Assembly: GCA_945267035.1 (NCBI GenBank)
Contig: CALYOS010000004.1
Location: 1 to 64,000, forward strand
Length of the DNA: 64,000 bases
Direction of reading: 5' to 3'
Source: an uncultured Neisseriaceae bacterium
GTDB taxonomy: Bacteria > Pseudomonadota > Gammaproteobacteria > Burkholderiales > Neisseriaceae
The notes below the pieces were generated by a model. That model saw only the letters and a list, made by a program, of their open reading frames with translations. It was not told the DNA's origin and made no database searches. A program made the position numbers and the translations under genes. Positions 20,317-30,141 of this stretch are shown piece by piece. Each line of letters opens with the position of its first letter. Within the stretch, counting starts at the first letter, position 1.

Positions 20317-20656
20317 CTAAATGGGGTTTCGATCAGTCTCACTTGTCCGCATCCGAATCGCTTCTTCGACCGGCATGATATCGATTTTGCCGTCGCCCAC
20401 TTTAGCGGTTGCCACCGAATTTCTACTTACTTCGACAACACATTCAAGTCACTCATCTGGGAAAGTAATTTCAATTTAATTTTGCGGAGAAAATCGACAG
20501 CATATTCGGCACCACGATAGATTTCGGTAAGACCCTGTTGATGTCCAAAACCTTTTACTGCACCAAGCGTCATCGCCTGCACACACCTATTTCTGTAAGA
20601 ATTTCCCGTATATCATCTAAATTAACCGTTTTAATCATTGCCGAAATTTTTTCGAT
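20317..20656 (-). pseudogene. glnK: Decayed glnK (PII signalling protein)
   Basis: Reading leftward through shifted frames recovers a PII protein: KTVNLDDIREILTEIGV, then MTLGAVKGFGHQQGLTEIY with RGAEYAVDFL after it, then VGDGKIDIMPVEEAIRMRT and a stop at 20317-20319. The total span of 340 bp equals a 112-aa GlnK. The start codon position (20654-20656) reads ATC, there is a frameshift after GV, another after KLK, and a TGA inside the DE-LECVVEV segment. The T-loop tyrosine context (EIYRGAEY) is still readable. Position just upstream of amtB is the normal glnK-amtB arrangement. Confidence 0.9.
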
Positions 20657-21159
20657 CCCAAAGATGATTATTTACTCAGTTAAGCTGATCCCATCCACAT
20701 GAAACGGATTGATCCGGTAAAGATCCCAACTCTGTCCTAACCATATCCATTTTTCGCATGGTGAACAAACCTTAAAGGTTTTTAAGGTAATTGCAAAGTT
20801 GCATCAAAATTTTTGGTGTATCAAACGACATTTCCAGCTAAACAAAGAATCCAGAATTGATATCAACTTAAATATATTTAAATTAAGTATTATCTAACAA
20901 ATGAACTATTTAATGCTCTCTTTTCACCTAATTCCCATGTTAAGCCACACTTAACTCTACTGGTCTTTACATATGAAATTCAGATAGTGAATTTATGGCA
21001 AGCTTGATGATGATCGGCGTCACTTTAGAAATACGGATGAAACCCATTCCAGTCAACCCTTAAGATTGTGCTGCCTGCACACTAAATAAGACTGCATTCA
21101 GGTATAATATCAGCATAATTTTTCCTTTTTTCGCCATCGACGTTCAATAAAAGGGATGT
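20657..21159. other. Intergenic region upstream of the decayed glnK
   Basis: About 500 bases without a supported gene. A TATAAT occurs at 21103-21108, 52 bases before the DUF3579-GNAT gene, without a good -35. Given the neighbouring pseudogene, this may be further decayed sequence, but no parent gene was recognised. Confidence 0.4.
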
Positions 21160-22002
21160 ATGCCAACTTATAATCGTGATGAAATTGTCATTCAAGGAAT
21201 GACCTTAAATAATAAACGTTTTCGTCCCAGTGACTGGGCAGAACGTTTATGTGGAATTCTGTCTTCTTTTGATCATGGACATCGTCTTAGTTATCACCAA
21301 TGGGTACGTCCTGTTCTCATACAAGAAATTCGCTGCGTATCCATTGATAAGCAACTTCAACAAATTAGTCCTGCAGCATTTAAATTTCTGTTGGATTTTG
21401 CCAGAGACAATGATTTACGTGTTATAGAGGGCGAAGATTTTCTTTCAAAACCGCAAAAGTATCAAATGGTAGAAAATAGAGAGCCTTTACCATGCAGCGA
21501 TACGCCCCAAAAAAACAAGATCGAACCCGTCTCACCAAACACTTTTTCCTCAGAAAGTGAATCAATATTTTGGCGCGAATTAGATGTAACAGAATCCAAT
21601 ATAGCTTTCACCGCGTTTCAACAACAATATGCCAATTTGCATGATATGGCACAGTTTGAGCAATTACTTTTATTGCAGCAAGCACAAGGATACAGATTGA
21701 TTGGTGTATTTGAAAAAGATACACAAAATGCGGTTGCTGTATGCGGCTATAGAATTTATGCAGATTTTTATAGTGGGCATTATCTTAAAATTGACGATAT
21801 TGCAGGATACCATTGCAGCCTGACTGATCAGCATATCAATCTGATTTTATCTGCATTACAACAGATAGCTGTAAAGGAACATTGCAGTGCCATAATGGCA
21901 AGCACAACAATCGCTTTAGACAACCCATTGCATCATTTTTATCTGAAACATGGATTTAAGCTGTTTAGTCATCAATATAGTTTGTCTATTTCTTCAACAT
22001 GA
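21160..22002 (+). CDS. DUF3579 domain protein fused to a GNAT acetyltransferase domain
   Basis: 280 aa in two parts. Residues 1-100 match DUF3579, a betaproteobacterial domain, with EIVIQGMTLNNKRFRPSDWA and a conserved VRPV...CVSIDKQL...FKFLLDFARDNDLRV pattern. After a hydrophilic linker, residues about 130-280 look like a GNAT fold (acceptor side FQQQYANLHDM, then IGVFEKDTQNAVAVCGYRI, and a C-terminal HHFYLKHGFKLFSHQYSL as in many acetyltransferases). Acceptor substrate unknown. It is monocistronic and faces rpoH convergently. Confidence 0.75.
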   Translation: MPTYNRDEIVIQGMTLNNKRFRPSDWAERLCGILSSFDHGHRLSYHQWVRPVLIQEIRCVSIDKQLQQISPAAFKFLLDFARDNDLRVIEGEDFLSKPQKYQMVENREPLPCSDTPQKNKIEPVSPNTFSSESESIFWRELDVTESNIAFTAFQQQYANLHDMAQFEQLLLLQQAQGYRLIGVFEKDTQNAVAVCGYRIYADFYSGHYLKIDDIAGYHCSLTDQHINLILSALQQIAVKEHCSAIMASTTIALDNPLHHFYLKHGFKLFSHQYSLSISST

Positions 22003-22236
22003 TTTAAATATCAAAAAGATTGATTTAGTTCACTTGGCTGAATTAATCATGTAGATTCACTATAATGCTAAAAACTCTGCGTTGAGCCGCCTTTTATATT
22101 TAAACATGGCGGTGATTATTATTCTTTAACGAACAAATTGCAAAATATTCATTCAATACAATAATTTAATTCTGACTAAAGCTAAGTCATTATCCTTGCA
22201 GAAAATAGGGTCATTTTTATTCTATAGTTAAACAAA

Positions 22237-22267
22237 AAACTGCACGAAATCTCAATTCGTGCAGTTT
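22237..22267 (-). terminator. rpoH terminator
   Basis: 12-bp perfect stem AAACTGCACGAA (22237-22248) and its complement (22256-22267) with a 7-base loop. In the rpoH direction the stem is followed by a U-tract. It begins 17 bases beyond the rpoH stop codon. Confidence 0.88.
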
Positions 22268-22284
22268 CATTATTCAAACTCAAT

Positions 22285-23133
22285 TTACTCAGCATCTGCC
22301 AAATAGCCACGCAATTTTTGCATCGCCTTGGCTTCAATCTGACGAATACGTTCTGCTGACACGCCATATTCACCAGCCAGATCATGCAGGGTCAAACCAC
22401 CATCATCACCCAGCCATCGGCTTTCAACAATATGACGACTACGATCATCCAGCTTAGCCAACGCTTCCTGCAAACCTTCTGTCTGCAAAGCATAATGCGC
22501 CTGCTTGGCCAATACTTGCGTTGGTTCAGAAGAACTATCTGTTAACCAATCAATTGGAGCAAAATTATCATCGTCGTCATTTTCTGCCAGTAAAGAAACA
22601 TCTTTACCGGTCATACGCTGCTCCATTTCCATGACTTCGGAAAGTTTAACACCTAAATCGTCTGCAATAGACTGCGCTTCTTTATCGCTTAACGCTGACA
22701 TGGATTTACGCATACTGCGTAAATTGAAAAATAATTTTCGCTGCGGTTTGGTGGTCGCCACGCGTACTAAGCGCCAGTTGCGCAAGATAAATTCATGTAT
22801 TTCTGCTTTAATCCAATGTACTGCAAATGAAAACAGACGTACACCGCGGCTAGGCTGAAAACGTTTTACCGCCTTCATCAAACCAATATTGCCTTCCTGA
22901 ATCAAATCTGCCTGATTCAGACCATAACCATCATAACCCCGTGCAATGGAAACCACCACACGCAGATGTGACAAAATCAATTTCTTTGCTGCCTCAAGAT
23001 CCCCTTCAATCTGACGAATAGCCAAATTCTGCTCTTCATCAGGAGTAAGCATCGGAATATTATTTACAGTATGGATGTATTGCTCCAAACTGCCGTGTCC
23101 AGTCGGCACGGGTAATGCAAAAGCTTTATTCAT
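22285..23133 (-). CDS. rpoH: RNA polymerase sigma-32 factor
   Basis: Heat-shock sigma factor, 282 aa, normal for RpoH. Region 2 holds AIRQIEGDLEAAKKLILSHL and the -10 recognition part GLMKAVKRFQPSRGVRLFSF; the RpoH box region (QRKLFFNLRSMRK) is present, and region 4 has GVSAERIRQIEAKAMQKLR at the C-terminus. ATG at 23133 with AAAGGA upstream. A short dyad GGTTGTAACAACC at 23175-23187 lies in the leader and may be regulatory. E. coli-type thermosensor folding of the mRNA cannot be judged here. Confidence 0.96.
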   Translation of the reverse strand: MNKAFALPVPTGHGSLEQYIHTVNNIPMLTPDEEQNLAIRQIEGDLEAAKKLILSHLRVVVSIARGYDGYGLNQADLIQEGNIGLMKAVKRFQPSRGVRLFSFAVHWIKAEIHEFILRNWRLVRVATTKPQRKLFFNLRSMRKSMSALSDKEAQSIADDLGVKLSEVMEMEQRMTGKDVSLLAENDDDDNFAPIDWLTDSSSEPTQVLAKQAHYALQTEGLQEALAKLDDRSRHIVESRWLGDDGGLTLHDLAGEYGVSAERIRQIEAKAMQKLRGYLADAE

Positions 23134-23336
23134 GCCTATCCTTTCTGTGTGTACCTGATGGTTAAATTAACTGTCCGGTTGTAACAACCTCAAAGTCGAT
23201 TCAACAATCAAGTGAGTAATTCATTATTGTAGTCAGATCAATAATGTACTTCAATCATTATTTTTCATCCGTATTTATTTGGTAAAATTGAGTATAAATA
23301 CTTAATACAATAAATATATGATAGTTATACCATAAA

Positions 23337-24893
23337 TTATGTCTTTTTGATACGGAAACGACCATAAAGCCAAAATACCGTCAAAAATAACAAACAAGTT
23401 ATGGCCAGTGGCCAACTACTGCCCATCCGCATATATGGAGTTAGTCCCTGATAGCCTTCAATTTTACCTTTAAGGACTGCCTCAACATCCGGTTCTAGTT
23501 GTGCAACAACCTCACCTTTTGGATTGATAATTGCAGTCATTCCTGTATTGGTAGCACGCACCATATAACGACCGGTTTCAAGAGCTCGTGCTTGAGATTG
23601 CTGCAGATGCTGCTGCATAGCATGTGACTTTCCATACCAAGCCATATTACTGATATTGGCCAACATACTGGATTGTTTTGCTGCTGCGATCAGCTCATCA
23701 CCAAAACCATCTTCATAACAAATATTGAAACCAACTCGCTGATTAGCCAATTGCAATGGAGCTTGTGCAGACCCGCCTACTGAAAAATCTGCTAAAGGAA
23801 TATCCATACGTTGGTATAACCAGCCCAGCATATTGGGTAATGGAATATATTCTCCGAATGGTACCAAGTGATTTTTGGCATAAGAAGGCGGTTCTGTTTG
23901 TGCTGCTGCAGTAAGATTAACTACCGCATTTAGATAACCCTTACCATCCGCAGTATACTGAGGAATACCGACGGCTAGAGCCGATCCATGTCGATTAGCG
24001 GTCTGCACAAATAAATCCAGAACTTTTGGTGGCATATCTTGACGCATAAGGGGTATAGCGGTTTCCGGCAGAATCACAATATCAGCTTGCGTAGAGTCAA
24101 CCTGATCAAGATAACGCTGCAAAGTATGCTGTAAAGAATTTTCATTCCATTTTAATGTTTGTTCAATATTACCCTGCCCTAAAGCTACTGTAGCCTGTGT
24201 ACCATCTGGCTGAGTAAAATTGTGCTGTAACAATAAAGCTCCGACAGTCCACAGTACGACCAAACTAATTGCAAAACCTATTTTTGCTCGTTTTTTTGGG
24301 TTTAAATATAACATTGCCACCCATGCAGCGGTTGCAGCCGTTACTAAGGTAACCAAGAAAATACCTCCAACAGGGGCATAACCCGCTAATGGGGAATTTG
24401 CTATCTGGCTATAGCCTAATGCGCCCCAACCGAAACCTGTTAATGCTCGTTCGCGGACAAACTCAGCTAGGGTCCACAACAGCGGAAACAAAATGGCATA
24501 ACGTATGTTATCGGAGACTCTGAACTTCCCTAATAGCCAAAATACTGCAGCCGGATAAATGGCTAGATAGGCTGGCAAAAGCAAAGTTAACGGCAGAGCA
24601 AGATACTGAGGTAATCCAGCAATATCATGTAAAGCAGTATCGACCCAATATAATAAGGACGTATATGCTGTTAATGCCCAAAAATAAGCCGAACGAATAC
24701 GCCATTCAGGTCTAATAGCTTGATAAACCAGCAATTCAGCCAAGAATAGTGGTAAAAGCCAATAGTGATAATAAGGTGCAAAAGCCAATGGCACCATTAC
24801 CGCAGACAATATCAAAGACGGCCAGTAAAGCCACCCCTTACTCAACATCATATATAAAGGATGCTGCTCAGTTATATTTGGTGTGTCTGTCAC
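23337..24893 (-). CDS. lnt: Apolipoprotein N-acyltransferase
   Basis: Inner-membrane enzyme that adds the third acyl chain to lipoproteins. 518 aa from a GTG at 24891-24893 with GGAG five bases before it. Six to seven N-terminal membrane segments, then a carbon-nitrogen hydrolase domain with the catalytic glutamate in ILPETAIPL, lysine in SYAKNHLVPFGEY and cysteine in NICYEDGFG, and a final membrane anchor near the C-terminus. In many proteobacteria lnt lies next to corC and ybeY, as here. Confidence 0.95.
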   Translation of the reverse strand: MTDTPNITEQHPLYMMLSKGWLYWPSLILSAVMVPLAFAPYYHYWLLPLFLAELLVYQAIRPEWRIRSAYFWALTAYTSLLYWVDTALHDIAGLPQYLALPLTLLLPAYLAIYPAAVFWLLGKFRVSDNIRYAILFPLLWTLAEFVRERALTGFGWGALGYSQIANSPLAGYAPVGGIFLVTLVTAATAAWVAMLYLNPKKRAKIGFAISLVVLWTVGALLLQHNFTQPDGTQATVALGQGNIEQTLKWNENSLQHTLQRYLDQVDSTQADIVILPETAIPLMRQDMPPKVLDLFVQTANRHGSALAVGIPQYTADGKGYLNAVVNLTAAAQTEPPSYAKNHLVPFGEYIPLPNMLGWLYQRMDIPLADFSVGGSAQAPLQLANQRVGFNICYEDGFGDELIAAAKQSSMLANISNMAWYGKSHAMQQHLQQSQARALETGRYMVRATNTGMTAIINPKGEVVAQLEPDVEAVLKGKIEGYQGLTPYMRMGSSWPLAITCLLFLTVFWLYGRFRIKKT

Positions 24894-25107
24894 TCAATCT
24901 CCATTTTTGTTAATTGATTTTAGTCATTCTCTACATGGATCAGTAGGACCCAAATAAAGGACGGACTAATCATTTATAATATCATTAAACCTTAATATTT
25001 GATTTTGCATAATATTTCGTTAACATCAGATGATACACCCAGATTAAGGTTAATTCACCTGCATATCAATTTGTCATTTTAGCAAAGATCTTTACCGATA
25101 GCTCTGA

Positions 25108-25941
25108 TTAATTTTCTTGCTTTATGGTGACCATCAAAGTCTGCAATCGTCGCGCATCGGCTCGGGCAACGGTAAAATTCAATTTGCCAATGGTAATTTT
25201 TTCTCCACGTACCGGCATGTGCCCTAACTCTTGAATAACCAATCCACCAATAGTATCAACTTCATCATCAGAGTAGTTGGTACCAAAAAATTCATTGATA
25301 CTGGCAATTTCTGTCACGGCATTGACTCGAAAACGCTCTGCCGATACGGCAAAGATATTATCAGCACTATCATCCTCATCAAACTCATCTTCAATATCGC
25401 CGATAATCGGTTCGATGACATCCTCAAATGTAACCAAACCTGAAGTACCTCCATACTCATCAACGACGATAGCCATGTGATTGCGCTGTTCGCGAAAATC
25501 TTTTAAAAGTATATTTAAGGATTTACTTTCCGGTACAAAAACGGCCGGTCTGAGAATCTGATCTAATTGAAATTGCTCTGCCCGTCCCCAGTACTTCAAA
25601 AAATCTTTGGCATGTAAGATGCCCAGAATTTGATCTTTGTCTTCTCCAATTACCGGAAAACGTGAATGAGCCGTATCAACAATATAAGCAATGATCTTAT
25701 CTGTAGAATCATCGATTTTAATCACATCCATTTGACTACGGGTGATCATGACGTCACGCACTTCCATATCTGAAAAATCCAATACATTTTTCAGATATTG
25801 CAAAGTATCTGCATCAAATACCTGCCGTTCATGCGCTTCACGCAGTGTTTGCAAGACATCATCTTCAGTGTCTGGTACTTCACCTGCGATACGGTTAACT
25901 AAGCGTTCAAAAAAACCTGGCTTCGACGAACTATCGTCCAT
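25108..25941 (-). CDS. corC: CorC/HlyC family CBS-domain protein
   Basis: 277-aa soluble protein linked to magnesium and cobalt efflux in enterobacteria. Two CBS domains cover about residues 65-185 (VRDVMITRSQMDVI begins the first; VVDEYGGTSGLVTFEDVIE closes the second), followed by a CorC/HlyC C-terminal domain ending with LQTLMVTIKQ. No membrane domain. Two bases separate it from ybeY, so they form an operon. Confidence 0.93.
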   Translation of the reverse strand: MDDSSSKPGFFERLVNRIAGEVPDTEDDVLQTLREAHERQVFDADTLQYLKNVLDFSDMEVRDVMITRSQMDVIKIDDSTDKIIAYIVDTAHSRFPVIGEDKDQILGILHAKDFLKYWGRAEQFQLDQILRPAVFVPESKSLNILLKDFREQRNHMAIVVDEYGGTSGLVTFEDVIEPIIGDIEDEFDEDDSADNIFAVSAERFRVNAVTEIASINEFFGTNYSDDEVDTIGGLVIQELGHMPVRGEKITIGKLNFTVARADARRLQTLMVTIKQEN

Positions 25942-25943
25942 AT

Positions 25944-26459
25944 TTAATATTCATCCTGTGCATAGGGATTAGGGTATCCTAACTGATCCATGATACGAAT
26001 TTCAAGAGCTTCCATTAATTCCGCTTCATCATCAGTGATGTGATCATAGCCCATCAGATGCAGAACACCATGTACAGTCAAATGAGCATAATGAGCCATC
26101 AATGGTTTATTTTGTTCTGCCGCTTCTTTTTCAATGACCTGAGGGCAGAAAATCAGATCACCATGTAATACATTTTTATTTGCATGGTACACAGCTTCAC
26201 CTTCATTCAAGGCAAAACTGAGAACATTTGTTGCATAATCTTTTTGTCGATATTGACAGTTTAATTCACGTGCAGCTTCTTCATTATATAAAAGCACAGC
26301 TATATTAGCGTAATAAAATTTATTTTTACATGTCTGCCAAATCCAGTGTCGAAACTGTTTTTGATCAGGCACATGTTCACGATGGCTAAAATTATCGACA
26401 CTTAAGTTAAAGACTTGTTCTAAATGTTCTAAAAAAAATTTCTTCTTGGCGATCTTCAT
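25944..26459 (-). CDS. ybeY: Endoribonuclease YbeY
   Basis: Zinc-dependent RNase for 16S rRNA 3'-end maturation and ribosome quality control. 171 aa. The family zinc motif HxxxHxxxxxH is present as HGVLHLMGYDH near residue 128. The N-terminal 35 residues are a little longer than in E. coli and basic. First gene of the ybeY-corC pair. Confidence 0.94.
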   Translation of the reverse strand: MKIAKKKFFLEHLEQVFNLSVDNFSHREHVPDQKQFRHWIWQTCKNKFYYANIAVLLYNEEAARELNCQYRQKDYATNVLSFALNEGEAVYHANKNVLHGDLIFCPQVIEKEAAEQNKPLMAHYAHLTVHGVLHLMGYDHITDDEAELMEALEIRIMDQLGYPNPYAQDEY

Positions 26460-27380
26460 TTAAATGACATAGCTATGAGTAATAAAATGATTTAATCTGA
26501 TGAATTAACTTAGCTCGAATAATATACGCAATTTTAATATCAATTCAATTTATTTTTTTGCAATAATGATTAAAGATAAAAATGGAAATACTCCACTGAT
26601 TTTAGCTTTAAACCATTCAATATTATATGCAAGAAAGCATAGTTTTCAAATTAATCGCAATTTTATCAAAAACAAAAAAGGGTTCGAGATAGTCTACAAA
26701 AGTAATATCGGTCATGGCTGCTGCTGGGCTGAGAGCCCAACTATAAATTTTTCAAACAGCCTTTGACGTTATGAATATCACAAATGAGCAGTTCATGAGG
26801 CACATCAACATTGTTCTCAATTTGACTCCAGAGCAACAAGTTATTTTTGTTAAAACAGCATATCAAATTGATGAACTTTTGCTTTGCTGATTTAAATAAT
26901 TGACTCACACTGAAGGCTTATATTGCCTGCAAATTGACTTGAGCTTTTAAACTTTTTGTTTTTAAAACGACGATGATAAATATCTTGTTTTAGGCTTAAA
27001 ACATTAATGAAGTTACATAGCTATCATGACTTGATCTTAGGTTCCACTTTGTAAAACCGCTATTAAGATATCTCTTTTTAAAATGTGAACTCATACCCTA
27101 AAAGTCTACTCCTCCTTCTACAACCAGCAAGACAATTATTTAAATAAAACCATGTATGGTTTAAATTGTTATCTGGTTAGCAAAGGAGGAGCACTATCGG
27201 TTTAATTAACTATTCATCCAATCCGAAATACAAGTACTATTTCGTAGTGTTATGCGAAAAACTGAGATTTTGAAGAATTCCAAATTTATCTATTTAACAT
27301 TTCAATAAGATAAGGATTTCCAGCTTCATTTTATTATTAAAATATAATTTCTTTCCTTTTCAACAGGAATAAGGATGTAT
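26460..27380. other. Gene-poor region with a possible ankyrin-repeat remnant
   Basis: About 920 bases without an intact gene. A 66-codon frame at 26566-26766 on the plus strand starts with IKDKNGNTPLILALNHS, which resembles one ankyrin repeat (consensus D-NGNTPLHLA), and then loses similarity. The rest is AT-rich with no supported feature. It may be a relic of an ankyrin-repeat protein; a chance match is possible. Confidence 0.3.
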
Positions 27381-27746
27381 TTAGCGCAGGATATCAATAA
27401 TGCTACGTGCAGCTCGGCGCGCATCAAGCAGAATAAGACCTAACGTAGCACTTTCGTTGGCAGTAACAGCCAAAACATTGGTATCTCCAGCTTGTATCAA
27501 CAGAACATAGCCGTGTTTACCTTTTACCATCACTTGTTCAAGGTCATCGCATTGTAATTCGCGCGAGGTGCGATTTCCTAAGGCCAACAAGGCTGCAGCC
27601 ATGGCACCTACTCGATCTGGATCAACACCATCCGGTAACAAGGTTGCAACCGGTAGACCATCGGTAGAAATTACAGCAGATGCGGTAATATCAGCCGAAG
27701 AATCATTCAAATCGCTCAATACCGAAACCAGTAATTTTTCTTGCAT
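27381..27746 (-). CDS. Roadblock/LC7 domain protein (MglB-like)
   Basis: 121 aa, a single roadblock/LC7 fold with the pattern ADITASAVISTDGLPVAT near the N-terminus and a strand-helix end TLGLILLDARRAARSI. Such proteins dimerise and act on small Ras-like GTPases, as MglB does for MglA. It is the last gene of a five-gene leftward operon with a GTPase two genes upstream, which supports a role as GTPase regulator. Catalytic activity as a GAP is inferred only. Confidence 0.85.
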   Translation of the reverse strand: MQEKLLVSVLSDLNDSSADITASAVISTDGLPVATLLPDGVDPDRVGAMAAALLALGNRTSRELQCDDLEQVMVKGKHGYVLLIQAGDTNVLAVTANESATLGLILLDARRAARSIIDILR

Positions 27747-27767
27747 CTTGATATCTTTCTATGGATG

Positions 27768-28427
27768 TTATTTATTTGTTAGCTTAATATCTTCGCCATC
27801 CAACAAATAGAGACCGCGAACCAGAGTGACAAAGGCTTCACTATTAAGTAATGGAAGACCAGCTGTTACCAAAATATTTTTGGTATCCCTTATATATAAA
27901 GGGAAAAATGTCAGCTCACTCTGACCAGCAGGATCACAAATCCCAACTGCAGTATTATAAATATTGAGGTTATTTTTAATCAGCAGACTGTTTTTTTCTG
28001 ACAATCTGGTCGCCTCACTAGCCAGATTGGCCACTTCTTCAGCCGTCTCATGATTAAAACCTACATTTGCAAGGTAAAAACCATCTTGGTCTACCAATAA
28101 AGCACGGTGACTGTCAGATAATTGCCCCAAAATATCTTCAAATAGATCTGATGTTACTTTGACTATTTGAGAACTGGGCTGAGCTTCACCATATAAAAAT
28201 TCCAGGCGTTGTAAACGGTATAACAGACTGAGTGCTGTATGTATATCATCAGTTTCAGCCCATTGTTTTAAACGCTCTTCTGTCAATTTAGCATTGACAT
28301 CAGCACGTAATATATTGGCCAATAGCTTACGACTGGCACTAGGACTGCTACTGGAAACAGCATAAAAAGCTCCAGCCGGCATAACTTTAGGAAATAAATC
28401 ATTGTGTAATTGTAATGTAGATTCCAT
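27768..28427 (-). CDS. Roadblock-like protein of the GTPase operon
   Basis: 219 aa, no confident family name. The first 100 residues are helical and hydrophilic. The second half (HRALLVDQDGFYLANVGF, ETAEEVANLASEA, then FFPLYIRDTKNILVTAGLP) follows the strand-helix-strand order of a divergent roadblock/LC7 domain. It lies between the GTPase (6 bases) and the clear roadblock protein (21 bases), so it is probably a second regulator or scaffold subunit. Confidence 0.6.
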   Translation of the reverse strand: MESTLQLHNDLFPKVMPAGAFYAVSSSSPSASRKLLANILRADVNAKLTEERLKQWAETDDIHTALSLLYRLQRLEFLYGEAQPSSQIVKVTSDLFEDILGQLSDSHRALLVDQDGFYLANVGFNHETAEEVANLASEATRLSEKNSLLIKNNLNIYNTAVGICDPAGQSELTFFPLYIRDTKNILVTAGLPLLNSEAFVTLVRGLYLLDGEDIKLTNK

Positions 28428-28433
28428 CTTAAA

Positions 28434-28970
28434 TTACCCTTCCAACCCCGGATCTATGGAATACAACATTGCAGTAACCAGTTGTTTTACATCGTCTTCA
28501 TTGCGAGCATCAACTTCAAATACCGGGACATTCATATTATGCTGTGCCAAGTATTGCTGATAAACTTCAACACCTGGCTGTGGATTAAGATCCATTTTCG
28601 TCACTCCAACAACAACAGGAGCATCTTCAAGTAAATCATGGAAAGAAGTTAGAAAAAATTTCAAATCTTTCAAGGGATTCTGGCGTGTATTGTCTAGCAG
28701 CAGAATTAAACCCATACTACCTTTACTTAAGATACTCCACATAAAGTCAAAACGTTCCTGACCTGGGGTACCGTATAAATGAACTTTAGTCTGATCATCT
28801 AGTCTGATGACGCCATAGTCCATTGCTACAGTTGTATAACCTTTTCGATCCTGCGTCATATCTGATGCATTAGCGTCGGTCTGTATCGGAGGATCATCAG
28901 ACAACGCAGCGATAGCAGTTGTTTTTCCTACCCCCACCGGGCCGGTAAATATAATTTTATTTTCAACCAT
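28434..28970 (-). CDS. Small Ras-like GTPase of the COG2229/MglA-like group
   Basis: 178 aa. G1 is GPVGVGKTTAI (about residues 10-20), the switch I threonine lies in KGYTTVAMDYG, G3 is GTPGQERFDF (glutamine in the Ras position), and G4 is VTKMD. The TTVAMDYG stretch is typical of the bacterial COG2229 GTPases found beside roadblock proteins. Here two roadblock-like genes follow directly, and a FimV-like TPR protein and a receiver-like protein precede it. Likely acts as a switch at the membrane or cell pole; no lipid anchor site is seen. Confidence 0.9.
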   Translation of the reverse strand: MVENKIIFTGPVGVGKTTAIAALSDDPPIQTDANASDMTQDRKGYTTVAMDYGVIRLDDQTKVHLYGTPGQERFDFMWSILSKGSMGLILLLDNTRQNPLKDLKFFLTSFHDLLEDAPVVVGVTKMDLNPQPGVEVYQQYLAQHNMNVPVFEVDARNEDDVKQLVTAMLYSIDPGLEG

Positions 28971-28989
28971 GATTACTCCTGCTTAGGTA

Positions 28990-30141
28990 TTAGTTGCCAC
29001 GCAAGCGACCCATCAAACGCGCCAGTAAACCTTTCGGTTTTGCTGCTTCGCCATCAGTATCCTCTGCCGATTCCGTTCCATCTTCTTCTGTGGGTTCAGG
29101 CGATGGTGACGCTTTTCGGGTCAGAATCATTTCTTGCTCTTGTTCAGGTGCTGAATGAGTCAGCGGCTGCTCTATTTCGAGTGCACCGATGGAATAGGTA
29201 GCAGCAATATAATTCAAAACATCTTCCAATGACACTGGCAATAGTTTGTACAGGGTATTTAATGCCACAGGACTACGTACCAGAAAGGCAGATAACCTTA
29301 TTCCCTCAGGTAAAAAAGCCAGCCGTGTCATATTTGGCCACGCTTTTAATTTGATAATGGTATCTGGCGTGATCGGATCAATTAAGCGTCCGCGTGAAGT
29401 CCAGATGGATATTTGCCAAATACACGCCTGCAGTTTAAGTTTAGCTTTTTCGTGCAATTTTGCTGTTGAAGCCGATGCAGGTAGGACACGAGTTTTCCAT
29501 TCTACATCATCACGCAAGCATAATTTTTGCAAAACATCGCTTTCTACTACGAGTAAAACCTTAGACTTATCCGGGAATACGATCAATACCGGCTTGTCTT
29601 CAAACATGATGGCAGTATCATTTTTCTGCTGCGATAAGCTTTGAACCAAACCTAGTAATGTTCGCTTTGTTTGGAAGCGTTCAATCTTAATTGATTGTTC
29701 AATTGGCTTGTCATCTGTTGGCTTGTCATCAATTTGAGCTGGCTGTTCTGTTTTACTTACAGCAGGCTCTAGATCGTCATAATTTTCTGGCAACCAAACG
29801 CCATTACCTTGCTGAAGATTGCGTAAATGTTGAAACAAAGTATCAAATTTGATGGGCTTCATCAAATAGGGGGCGGTGATTGAGGGTGCCTGACGTGCAA
29901 AAAATACCACAACAGCATTTGGATATTTTTCCTTGGTTTGCTGCCATACTGTTTCACCATCCTTAGAATCCCCATCTACCAGAATCAATTCAGGCTGAGC
30001 ATTCTCTTCGTGCTGTATCAGCTGATAATTGACACTGTTATACATTTTAAATGCCATGCGCAACAGTGCTGTCTGACGATCATCCACATTGACGAGCAAA
30101 ACTTCGGCAGTTTTTACTTTAGGTATCGAATTCTTCATCAT
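28990..30141 (-). CDS. Receiver-like protein of the GTPase operon
   Basis: 383 aa. Residues 12-115 resemble a response-regulator receiver domain: EVLLVNVDDRQTALL, LILVDGDSKDG with a possible phosphoacceptor aspartate, and PYLMKPIKFDTLFQHLRNL with the conserved lysine. No histidine kinase is adjacent. The middle (about 160-330) has a mixed fold with several tryptophans, and the C-terminus is acidic, then a basic amphipathic tail GLLARLMGRLRGN that might bind membranes. Start ATG overlaps the preceding gene's stop (ATGA). Confidence 0.65.
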   Translation of the reverse strand: MMKNSIPKVKTAEVLLVNVDDRQTALLRMAFKMYNSVNYQLIQHEENAQPELILVDGDSKDGETVWQQTKEKYPNAVVVFFARQAPSITAPYLMKPIKFDTLFQHLRNLQQGNGVWLPENYDDLEPAVSKTEQPAQIDDKPTDDKPIEQSIKIERFQTKRTLLGLVQSLSQQKNDTAIMFEDKPVLIVFPDKSKVLLVVESDVLQKLCLRDDVEWKTRVLPASASTAKLHEKAKLKLQACIWQISIWTSRGRLIDPITPDTIIKLKAWPNMTRLAFLPEGIRLSAFLVRSPVALNTLYKLLPVSLEDVLNYIAATYSIGALEIEQPLTHSAPEQEQEMILTRKASPSPEPTEEDGTESAEDTDGEAAKPKGLLARLMGRLRGN

